Part shown: positions 8,707 through 17,116 of the stretch, piece by piece | Layout of the letters: each line of letters opens with the position of its first letter | Numbering within the stretch: the stretch's first letter is position 1 | Assembly: GCF_010093345.1 (NCBI RefSeq) | Contig: NZ_PDWT01000004.1 | Coordinates: 62,001 to 126,000, forward strand | DNA from: Pseudoxanthomonas yeongjuensis | GTDB taxonomy: Bacteria; Pseudomonadota; Gammaproteobacteria; Xanthomonadales; Xanthomonadaceae | Direction: 5' to 3' | DNA length: 64,000 nt | Translations under genes and position numbers: made by a program | The notes under the pieces: generated by a model | What the model saw: the letters and a program-made list of their open reading frames with translations, nothing else | Databases searched by the model: none | What the model was told of the DNA's origin: nothing

Positions 8707-10197
8707 ATGAACTCATTTTTTGAAGTGCCTGCTGGGAAAACGCGGCTCTCCGTTGTGTTCATGGCCTTGCTTCTGCTCCACGTTTCGATGAAGTTTTGGC
8801 TGGGCGGCCACATCATCGACCTGAAGCTTACGGGGGACGAGAACGCCTATAGCGACGCTGCGATGGCGCTGTCCAATTTGGTCCGGGACCTGCTGAGCCT
8901 GTCGCCACCCGACGCGTCGCAGATAGGGCGCAGCGTCGTAGGGAATGGATGGTTCATGCCTGGAATGGCGGTGTTGTTGACCCCGCTTTATCTGGTCGTG
9001 TCCGATCCCAGCATCCTGGCGGTGCGCATCTATATGGGATTACTGAGCCTGGGTGCATTGCTGTGGGCTCTTCGATCGGCCTACAAAAACCTGGGGCCGG
9101 CATATGCGTTGGCGTTGCTCGCATTTCCGTCGGTGGCGCCCATATGGGTATTGTTCTCCTTTACGGCCTGGGGCGATCTGTACGCAGGACTTTTGCTGGT
9201 TGTGCTGCTTTGCCATTCCTTGGCATTACTGCGGAATTTCCGCGAACAGCAGCAAATACGTCTATGGGACGGCGCCAAACTTGGCGTACTGGCGATCTCG
9301 TGTCTTTACCTCAGATCCAGCGTGTTGCCTCTCATCCCCTTGTTGTTCGCCTTCCTCGGCGCTGGCTTGATGATGCTGGCAAAAGGAAGCTCGCGGATCC
9401 AGGGCGTCAAGGCGCTCGCGATGGGCGCCATAGCCTTCGTAGCCCTGCTTCTGCCCTGGTCGATAACGGCTTCGGCATTCCTGAAATCCCGCGTCGTCAC
9501 GACAACCACCGTGCCCATTTCAATGGCCGTGGCGTTCGGGAATCCGAACCAACTATGCTTTGGATCCTGCGGCAAGGGCAACATCTGGTTCAATTCGGTC
9601 CGCTATTCCAAGCAGATAGCGGCCATGCGGGGCGAGGATGAAATCACAGTGCAGAAAAGCATGTCGCGATATGCCATGCGGCACGTTACGGCCCGATCCT
9701 ACTCGGCCAAGGTCCTGACGAACATCCGGAGGTACGCATTCTTCCCTTCCGCCTTCGTCAAGCACTTCCTGTCTTCGGAAAAGAGCAAGGCCTATGCGGC
9801 CGAAAAGCCCTTATACGAGAAGTTCATCGATGCAGGCACCCGCTATCCTTACTACTTGTTCTTGCTGATGATGGCGATAAGCTGGTTCGTCGTGAAAAGA
9901 CGGTCGGTGGAAAAGCAGCTCGAAAGCCTGTTGTTGAAACTCTTCACGGTCGCCATGCTGGCGCAACCGTTCGTGCACATCAGCGGCGGAAGGTACTGGA
10001 CGGTTTTCGCCCCGCTCTGCGCCCTGTCGGCCGCGTTCGTCATGACCACGGCTTTGCAGCGAGTTCACAAGACGCCCGGACCCCCGGCCATGATCCTGGA
10101 AGCTAGCGAGGAAAAGGCGCTCTTCTACCTACAGGTCGCTTTTGCCATCGCGCTAACGTTTGGCGCAGCCATTCTTCTCTGGCTTGGAAATTCCTAA
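8707..10197 (+). CDS. GT-C type membrane glycosyltransferase (GtrC-like position)
   Basis: 496 residues with about ten hydrophobic helices. The first periplasmic loop holds an acidic pair in LTGDENAYSDAA, the usual catalytic place in GT-C enzymes that use polyprenyl-phosphate sugars. It is third in a gtrB-gtrA-X operon, where X is normally the strain-specific enzyme that decorates O-antigen in the periplasm. The family is not identified more closely. It ends four bases from the convergent methyltransferase gene. Confidence 0.75.
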   Translation: MNSFFEVPAGKTRLSVVFMALLLLHVSMKFWLGGHIIDLKLTGDENAYSDAAMALSNLVRDLLSLSPPDASQIGRSVVGNGWFMPGMAVLLTPLYLVVSDPSILAVRIYMGLLSLGALLWALRSAYKNLGPAYALALLAFPSVAPIWVLFSFTAWGDLYAGLLLVVLLCHSLALLRNFREQQQIRLWDGAKLGVLAISCLYLRSSVLPLIPLLFAFLGAGLMMLAKGSSRIQGVKALAMGAIAFVALLLPWSITASAFLKSRVVTTTTVPISMAVAFGNPNQLCFGSCGKGNIWFNSVRYSKQIAAMRGEDEITVQKSMSRYAMRHVTARSYSAKVLTNIRRYAFFPSAFVKHFLSSEKSKAYAAEKPLYEKFIDAGTRYPYYLFLLMMAISWFVVKRRSVEKQLESLLLKLFTVAMLAQPFVHISGGRYWTVFAPLCALSAAFVMTTALQRVHKTPGPPAMILEASEEKALFYLQVAFAIALTFGAAILLWLGNS

Positions 10198-10201
10198 CGT
10201 C

Positions 10202-10900
10202 TCAGGCGACGCCATGCGCTACGTACTGGGCGCCCAGAGGAAGCCATGACAGGTAAGACTCGAGCGGCCTGAAGCCGGCCATCGCCTTGGGAAAGAAAAC
10301 GATGTAGCTGATCTTCGTCTGCTTGAACCCTGCATCGGCCAACAACTTCGCGCTTTCCCCGCTCTTCAGCAGGATCGCATCTTCGTCAAAGGGGCATTCG
10401 TTGACGACTTTTCGAGTCAACGGATTGAACGGATTGTGCTCGAACAGGAAAAAATGGCCACCCGGCTTGAGCACGCGCTGCAATTCCAGCGTCCATCGCA
10501 GGCGCTGTTCCGGTGGGATGTGATGGTAAACGCATGCGGCCATGGCGACATCCACGCTGTCGTCGGGTAGATCGAGCACATCGTCGGTGATCGCTTTATA
10601 GCTGGTTTCCGGGTTTGCGGCCCTTGCGAGCGCAATGCTTTCACCCGAAACGTCCATCCCCGTAATTTCGGCACCGGGGAAGAAGACCCGCAGATGCGGC
10701 GTGGAACCGCCCACGCCACAGCCGAAATCCAGGATATCCAAACGCGACTTGCTGAGATGGCCCAAAGCGCCGGCCATGTAGGCGGCCTTGTAGGCAGCGA
10801 AGTATTCGGGTTCTTCCCCGCTCGCCTGTACGCTTTGCTTGTGCAGTTCCTTGTATGTATGCGCGTATCGGTCGAATTCGGGATCGTCGGTTTTTTTCAC
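10202..10900 (-). CDS. Class I SAM-dependent methyltransferase
   Basis: 232 residues from the GTG at 10900, preceded by GAGAGAAG. A longer frame exists upstream but has no ribosome site or homology. Motif I is LDFGCGVGGSTPHL, the acidic motif II is ITGMDVS, and the post-motif VYHHIPPEQR matches methyltransferase family 11. It is the last gene of the minus-strand polysaccharide operon, so O- or N-methylation of a sugar is a reasonable guess. The substrate is unknown. Confidence 0.82.
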   Translation of the reverse strand: MKKTDDPEFDRYAHTYKELHKQSVQASGEEPEYFAAYKAAYMAGALGHLSKSRLDILDFGCGVGGSTPHLRVFFPGAEITGMDVSGESIALARAANPETSYKAITDDVLDLPDDSVDVAMAACVYHHIPPEQRLRWTLELQRVLKPGGHFFLFEHNPFNPLTRKVVNECPFDEDAILLKSGESAKLLADAGFKQTKISYIVFFPKAMAGFRPLESYLSWLPLGAQYVAHGVA

Positions 10901-10986
10901 GGTTCTTCTCTCAATTTTAAAGACACGAGATTCACGACACGAGCGACAGATTGCGTACCATAACCTTAAGCGAGACGCCGGGTCGC

Positions 10987-11901
10987 TTAAGGACCATTCG
11001 CCGCTTCCCATAAGGCAGAGATACCCTGGCGCAAGGTTATTTTTGGCTTCCAGAGCGTTTTCTCGGAGAAAAGCCTGTTGCTGAGCACCACGGTAGGCAC
11101 GTCGAACGTCCTCGCCGGGGAATAGCGCACTGGAACCTCGCGCGCCGCGACCTCGAATATCCCCTGGATTATCTCGTTCACGGAAGTGGGGTGCCCCGAA
11201 CCTAAGTTGTAGGCTCCGCCGCCCAGTTCCGAAGTGGTGATCGCGACGTACATCGCTTCAACCAGGTCTTGAATGGCGATGTAATCTCGGATAACGCTTC
11301 CGTCCCCCCAGACTTCGATGGGTTGCCCACGGCTCACGGCATCGACATATCGCGCGATGACGCCTACCGCCGAACCATTCAATTGATAAGGACCATAGGG
11401 ATTGGCGATACGAAGGCTGATTCCATTCAAAGCCGGATACAGCCTCAGATAATTCTCGATCGACAGTTTCGACACACCGTAGGCGCTGAGCGGATGGGTG
11501 GGGTGCGACTCCTCGATCGGCAACCTTTCGGGCACTCCATAGACGGTACCTCCGCTGGAAGCGAAGACGACGCGCTTGATTCCCGATGTCATCGCCGCAT
11601 CAAACAGCTTCAGGCTCGGACCAATGTTGGAATTCGCGTCGTGCACCATGTTCCCCATGGATTTGGCCGGGGTGGTGCTGCAACCGAGGTGCACGAGCGC
11701 CTGAGCTCCTTCCATGAACCGGTCGGCGCCAGTATCGACAGAAAAATCGAAGACATGCTGCTCAACGTCGCCGAGCAGATCACCGGCCCTTTCCAACCTG
11801 CGCGCAGAATCCAGAACGCGGAGTTTTAAGCCATGGCTGCGTAACTGCTTGACCAGCGAGCACCCTATAAAACCTGCCCCGCCGACAATCACTACATTCA
11901 C
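10987..11901 (-). CDS. NAD-dependent sugar epimerase/dehydratase (UDP-glucose 4-epimerase-like)
   Basis: 304 residues, extended SDR fold. The Rossmann motif GGAGFIG is at the N-terminus, the catalytic serine region is FASSGGTVYG, and the YGVSK catalytic pair lies near residue 150. The NPYGPYQ and RDYIAIQDLVEA motifs are typical of NDP-sugar 4-epimerases. It starts at a GTG with AAGGA upstream. It probably makes an NDP-hexose for the surface glycan; whether it acts on Glc/Gal, GlcNAc or an acid cannot be told. Confidence 0.85.
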   Translation of the reverse strand: MNVVIVGGAGFIGCSLVKQLRSHGLKLRVLDSARRLERAGDLLGDVEQHVFDFSVDTGADRFMEGAQALVHLGCSTTPAKSMGNMVHDANSNIGPSLKLFDAAMTSGIKRVVFASSGGTVYGVPERLPIEESHPTHPLSAYGVSKLSIENYLRLYPALNGISLRIANPYGPYQLNGSAVGVIARYVDAVSRGQPIEVWGDGSVIRDYIAIQDLVEAMYVAITTSELGGGAYNLGSGHPTSVNEIIQGIFEVAAREVPVRYSPARTFDVPTVVLSNRLFSEKTLWKPKITLRQGISALWEAANGP

Positions 11902-12082
11902 GCTTCAATCCTTTAGGTGGTTTAGCTCATTCCGTGGCAGGGCTGGCGCAATCCCGGCGGATTTTGCCGGCCGATCCGCGGAGATAGCGCCTATTCTTCT
12001 GATCCATTCACGGGTGGTCGGGGTTTGTTTTAACAGATCTACGTCGGACCACGCATCCTGGCAAGGTGGGTGAAGGCCTGCC

Positions 12083-14863
12083 TCACGACCTCGGCGGGAA
12101 TGCAAGTTCCGAGTTCACGCTCTGCAAGGACAGGTTCGGATTATAGGCCAGGTCGTGCTGGATTTCTTCGCCCCACCGCTTGAGCATATAATCGACTTCT
12201 CCGATGAATCTTGCCCGCTTCTCCGGCGAGTCATCGTTACCCCGGGACGCCGATTCATGGTGGATCAACGCCGAAAACGGCGTCCAAACATTCCGATAGC
12301 CGGCGGTGCGCAGGCGTAGGCAGAAATCGACATCGTTGAAAGCGACCTCGAGCTGTTCATTCAGACCCCCAACGCCCAAGTAGGCGTCGCGGCGCACAAC
12401 CAGGCAAGCTCCAGTCACAGCTGAAAGATTCTGCGCCACAAGGGCGCGAGCACCGTGGCCCGGGTAACCCGCAGGCTGGTGCACATAAGCATGGTTGGCG
12501 ACACCGCCAATGCCAAGAATCACGCCGGCGTGCTGGATGGTGAGGTCCGGGTAGTACAGCATGCTGCCCACTGCGCCGATCTCCGGGCGCAGAGCATGGC
12601 CAGCCATTTCATGCAACCAGCCTCCGTCAACCACCTCTATGTCGTTGTTCAAAAGGCATATGAGTTCGCCCGCGCACCGGGAAACTGCCCAGTTATTGAT
12701 AGCCGAATAGTTGAACGGTTCGTCGTAGCGCAACACCGTCACGTTCGCGCGTCTCTGGATATCCTCCAGATACGACAGCGTCTCGGTTTCGACGGACCGA
12801 TTGTCGACCACAACGACCTCGTAATCCGGATAATCGGTCTTCGCCAGTACGCTTTCCACGCACGCCTTCAGCAGTTCGAGCCGATCCCGGGTCGGAATTA
12901 TGATGCTGACCTTTTTTTGCACGGATGGCAGCGGCCAACGCACCCGGAAATGTCCGTGCGGTAGCTCATCCACGGTGGCGGTAGTGCCGATGCGCTGGAG
13001 ATGGCCGTAAACAGCACGCGCACCCGCAGCCGCGGCGTAATCTTTGGCGGAACGGCCCAAGGCGGTCGAGCCCTCTATCGCACGCCAGTGGTACAAGATC
13101 TTGGCGATATGGTGGATCTGTGCGGAAGACAGACGTTCGGTGCATCGCAGGATCAGATCATGGTCCTGGCTCCCCTCGAAACCCTTGCGGAACCCGCCCA
13201 CGTCGCGTGCGAGATCCGTGCGGATAACGGTGAAATGGCAGATGTAGTTCTGCGAAAGCAGCAGGTCCGGATTCCAGTCCGGTTTGAAATAGGGAGCGAA
13301 ACGACGGCCCTCCGCGTCAATCTTATCCTCATCCGAATAAAGCAATCCCACGTTTCCGCGAGCGGAGATGGCTTCGGCCATTTCCAGCAGGGCGTGAGGC
13401 CGCAATTCATCATCGTGGTCCAGCAGTCCGATGAATTCGCCCGCTGCCAATTCCAGCGCACTATTGGAAGCCTCGGCGATATGGCCATTGAGCGATCGAA
13501 AAACCAGCTTGATGCGCGCATCGCGTGCGGCATACTCCTCCAGCACTTCGCGGACCCGCGGATCCGGCGATGCGTCATCGGCAACGCACAACTCCCAGTG
13601 GTGGTAAGCCTGCTGCTGCACACTGTCCAAGCAGCGGCGTAGCCATATTTCCGGCGTCTGATAGACGGGCAGGATCAAAGATATCAACGGACCGTGCTCT
13701 ATCCTACGCGCACGCTGCCTGAGGCGTTCGAGTTCCAGCGCGCCGAACGTGTCGTATCGACGAACCCAGTCCGCGTAGCTACCCCCATGTACCTGTGGGC
13801 TAGGCTGCATGGCGAACAGATCCGAGGCGGCCGTGGAAATTCCATGCGCGACTGCAGTCCGGACGAAACCGACTACCGCAAGGATCATCCTCCCTGCATC
13901 CAGACGCCCATCTCCATGCCGCAAGCCCAAAAGCATATGGATCATTGCCGATACACGACCGATTCTCGCAAGGTCGAATTCGGCGACCCTGAAGCGCGCT
14001 AGCCTGACCGTCGGATCGAATCTCAGGGCGCTTGCATCCTGTTTCAACAAGATCAGTGCATCGATCTCTCCCGAAGGCCCTGGATCCGGCAGGCGGATCA
14101 ACTCTTCATCGACATACCCTTGTCCAAGATCCGGGTACAGGGCTGGTGCGACGATATTCCCGCTTTCCGCCATGATCCGGACATGCAATCGATACCAGCC
14201 CGCCTTCAGCGGCATCGCTGCGCCATGATCCTCGAATCGGAAGCTGGGGTCTTCGCCTGTTGCCTCCCATGCCTCCAGCCCGTCCGTATCCACTGTCGGC
14301 TCGAGATGCATAAGAGGCTGTAATTGCATGGGGATGGCAATCGGCCAAGGGCCGGGGCGCAGCCTTGCGTCGGCGCTTGAGCCTTTCTTTCCGGGTTCGG
14401 CACGAAGATGGAAGAAATAGCGCGCGACGACAAGCCCGGCGGCGCGACGGATTCCGCCCGTGGCAGTGGCTGCAGCGTCAAGGAGTGTACGAAGCATCAT
14501 TCTCCAATGGATCGCACCCTTTTCCGTTCGCAGTCCAGCCAACATCCGGAACACGGCCTCGGTGCGACCGATGGGTCGTAGCCATAACTCCCCGGACAGG
14601 CGAGTGGCGTTGGATGCCAGACCGACATGACGAGCGTTGTGGGTAAGCACGATCGTAGACCTAAGCCGTCCCTTTCGATCCACGGAGGCAAGCGGCAACT
14701 TGACGTGCGGTTCAGACGTCGTGGATTCGACGACTAGCTGCATCCGTTCAGATGGTTCGAAGCCGACACCTTCGACCAAGTACCAGCCGGCAGGGCATTC
14801 CCCAAGACCTATTCGGACTCGATGCATACGCTCATTCTTCATGTTGGGCACTGATGCATCCAT
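12083..14863 (-). CDS. Tandem GT2 glycosyltransferase with duplicated N-terminal domain
   Basis: 926 residues. Residues about 390-600 form one GT2 domain (ISLILPVYQTPEIW, DDASPD, LLDHDDELRP). Residues about 645-890 form a second (VSIIIPTRDRLELL, VVVDNRS, LLNNDIEVV), so the protein may transfer two sugars or alternate linkages. The first 370 residues hold two related segments, each with an AGWY turn and a long strand-rich stretch ending in an M-L-GLR motif. The start is uncertain: ATGs also exist at 14842 and 14827. Cytoplasmic, no membrane helix. It probably extends the O-chain before Wzm/Wzt export. Confidence 0.85.
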   Translation of the reverse strand: MDASVPNMKNERMHRVRIGLGECPAGWYLVEGVGFEPSERMQLVVESTTSEPHVKLPLASVDRKGRLRSTIVLTHNARHVGLASNATRLSGELWLRPIGRTEAVFRMLAGLRTEKGAIHWRMMLRTLLDAAATATGGIRRAAGLVVARYFFHLRAEPGKKGSSADARLRPGPWPIAIPMQLQPLMHLEPTVDTDGLEAWEATGEDPSFRFEDHGAAMPLKAGWYRLHVRIMAESGNIVAPALYPDLGQGYVDEELIRLPDPGPSGEIDALILLKQDASALRFDPTVRLARFRVAEFDLARIGRVSAMIHMLLGLRHGDGRLDAGRMILAVVGFVRTAVAHGISTAASDLFAMQPSPQVHGGSYADWVRRYDTFGALELERLRQRARRIEHGPLISLILPVYQTPEIWLRRCLDSVQQQAYHHWELCVADDASPDPRVREVLEEYAARDARIKLVFRSLNGHIAEASNSALELAAGEFIGLLDHDDELRPHALLEMAEAISARGNVGLLYSDEDKIDAEGRRFAPYFKPDWNPDLLLSQNYICHFTVIRTDLARDVGGFRKGFEGSQDHDLILRCTERLSSAQIHHIAKILYHWRAIEGSTALGRSAKDYAAAAGARAVYGHLQRIGTTATVDELPHGHFRVRWPLPSVQKKVSIIIPTRDRLELLKACVESVLAKTDYPDYEVVVVDNRSVETETLSYLEDIQRRANVTVLRYDEPFNYSAINNWAVSRCAGELICLLNNDIEVVDGGWLHEMAGHALRPEIGAVGSMLYYPDLTIQHAGVILGIGGVANHAYVHQPAGYPGHGARALVAQNLSAVTGACLVVRRDAYLGVGGLNEQLEVAFNDVDFCLRLRTAGYRNVWTPFSALIHHESASRGNDDSPEKRARFIGEVDYMLKRWGEEIQHDLAYNPNLSLQSVNSELAFPPRS

Positions 14864-14977
14864 GATTCACTTGGGAACCATCTATGCAATCGAGCTTTGC
14901 GGAACGCTTGCTAGAGGCTCCCATCAGGACGGCTGCAGAAAGCGAGTGCCATACCGGCATCGGAAGAATACGCCTAC

Positions 14978-17065
14978 TCATCCAGCCGGCTTGCTAGAAA
15001 CCGGCTTCCCCGACTTCAAGATGCCTTCTCCTTCGACTGGAGCCTCAGCTGGAGCGACCATCGGTGAGGTGTTCTCGGATCTCTTGTAGAGCTCGATTAC
15101 CGGGCCGGAACCGGTCTCGAATCGTTGGATAAGCTCGGCACCCAGTGCCCGCGCCAATTCTTTATGAGCGCTTTCCGATTCAGCATACAGGCCATTCTTC
15201 TTCAACCAAGGCACATACGCGGTAGGACTGGTGACTATCATATCGCCTGCAGCACTCGAGTGCGATTGCGCGATCTTATCGAGCGGCATCATCTTCTCTG
15301 ATGCGAATAGAAGGTCGCTCAGTTCCAGCAGACCGACCTCTCCCTCCAAATTTCTCCTGACTATCCGCCATGCATCGACGGTTGCGCAGCTATACCAACA
15401 AAGTGAGAACGCCGATACCTTATCGCCAAATCTGATACTCATCGTGGACAGGTCGGACCGCAACTCCGGATGATCCATGTCCCAACGATAAACAACGCAT
15501 TCGCCCATCACGCCTTTCAACCTTTCGTCACAAGCCGTTATTTTCGGAGCATAACAATGCTTCCCGGCGCATAAACGAAGGCTCTTTCCAAGGCGCGCGG
15601 CCGTCCCGGAGCCAACACTCAACAACAGCGGTGCCGGCATGGTTGACTGGCTGAACTTGGAATAATCTTTCGTATACAGACGGCGGCCAAAGAGTCTGTG
15701 CAATGACTCGAACTTCTGACGATTGAAAATGAATATGCGGGAAAGCATCGCCGCTTCCTCATAATTTGCGAACGAGTATGCACGTGGCAACACGTAGTTC
15801 TTCTCATAGGAATATATGATTGGAACCCGATTGGCGGCATTAAGGTACAGCCATCGTTCTGCCATTTGGCTATTCATTTGCTGTAGCGGATCGGATCTCA
15901 CTTCACGCCATGCATGCATGCGCAAGCCAACGATAATCACCGTGCATGCCGCTAACGCAACAAGCACCCATCTCTGCCTACTGTTCCCGACACGTCGGCG
16001 CAAGACCTCGGCGAGACAGGCAACACCCAACCAGCCTGCCGCGCGCGCCGCGTCGGCAAAAGGGATCAACCAATATTCGCGCGGATAGTTGGACAGTGCG
16101 AAGGGAACAATCCCCACAAGAACGGCGATCAATAGCGCCGAGCTGCGCTGAAACCTAAGAACCGAAAGCCACATGGTCAGCAGAAATATCCAAGCCAAGG
16201 GCTCAACCGTTGTCGCGAGTTTCCAGAGCCTTGCCAGCCTTTCACCGATGGGAATAGATTCTTCGGTGAAATTCGAACCCGACAGATGGATGCCCGCATT
16301 CGATATCACCCCCATGAAATTGAACCTCGGCTGCAGCAGAAAAGCCGCAGCAATGGTAACAACGCCGGCAATGACCACCATGGAGCCCCTCTCTTTCCAA
16401 CTCCGTGGTCGTGCCGGATCATCGATAAGGAGCACAACGATCAATGCGATATAAGCCATGGCGGAATACTTGCAAGCGACCGCCGCGCCGATCGCCATGC
16501 CGACCATATATGGCGTGACCTTGGTACGATCAGTGGCCAGCGCATAAATCGCAATCGCAACAAAGAACGAGACCAGCGTATCCGTACGGATATAGTTGGC
16601 ATACAACCATGTGTCCGGGGATATCATGAAGTACGCCAAGAAGCATAAAGCCACTAGCCTCTGGCCCGTCACTTTTACGATGAGCTTCGCGAACACGAAT
16701 GCTGTTGCAACATCAGCGAGCGTGTACAGAAAACGAGTGATCCTATATGCGGCATCACTCTGAAAGAGAAGATAGATTCCCTCTGAGTAGCTCGATGACA
16801 TGCCACTCAATTGTAGGAATGATGCTGCCATGGCAATAGCTATCGCTGGCAAGTACATGGCTAGATGCCCATAACCTGCCCACTCTGGCGTCCAGCTTCC
16901 GGCGGCGATCGCGACCGCATTCATCACTACTTCCGACTCATCAACTCTGTGCCCGCCGAAATAGAAAACGCCACTGCACAACAGTAGCGCGGCAAGCAAG
17001 CAAAGCGCTGCGCAACCGGTCCAGCGCGCTGCACGTGTCAAGTTGGCTGGCGTTACAATTGACAT
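14978..17065 (-). CDS. Large GT-C type membrane protein
   Basis: 695 residues. The first 400 hold about ten membrane helices, and the first loop has the acidic pair VDESEVV expected of polyprenyl-phosphate-sugar transferases (ArnT/PMT-like). The C-terminal 290 residues are soluble and probably periplasmic, with several cysteines (LCWYSC, CAGKHCY, CDERLKG) that could form disulfides. GGAGGAAC precedes the ATG. Base composition here is visibly more A/T-rich than the flanking core genes, which fits transfer of this part of the locus. Function beyond glycan modification is not known. Confidence 0.72.
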   Translation of the reverse strand: MSIVTPANLTRAARWTGCAALCLLAALLLCSGVFYFGGHRVDESEVVMNAVAIAAGSWTPEWAGYGHLAMYLPAIAIAMAASFLQLSGMSSSYSEGIYLLFQSDAAYRITRFLYTLADVATAFVFAKLIVKVTGQRLVALCFLAYFMISPDTWLYANYIRTDTLVSFFVAIAIYALATDRTKVTPYMVGMAIGAAVACKYSAMAYIALIVVLLIDDPARPRSWKERGSMVVIAGVVTIAAAFLLQPRFNFMGVISNAGIHLSGSNFTEESIPIGERLARLWKLATTVEPLAWIFLLTMWLSVLRFQRSSALLIAVLVGIVPFALSNYPREYWLIPFADAARAAGWLGVACLAEVLRRRVGNSRQRWVLVALAACTVIIVGLRMHAWREVRSDPLQQMNSQMAERWLYLNAANRVPIIYSYEKNYVLPRAYSFANYEEAAMLSRIFIFNRQKFESLHRLFGRRLYTKDYSKFSQSTMPAPLLLSVGSGTAARLGKSLRLCAGKHCYAPKITACDERLKGVMGECVVYRWDMDHPELRSDLSTMSIRFGDKVSAFSLCWYSCATVDAWRIVRRNLEGEVGLLELSDLLFASEKMMPLDKIAQSHSSAAGDMIVTSPTAYVPWLKKNGLYAESESAHKELARALGAELIQRFETGSGPVIELYKRSENTSPMVAPAEAPVEGEGILKSGKPVSSKPAG

Positions 17066-17116
17066 TGTTCCTCCAAGGAACTAGTTCTGGACGAGGGCTA
17101 CTAAAACCACGCCGCC

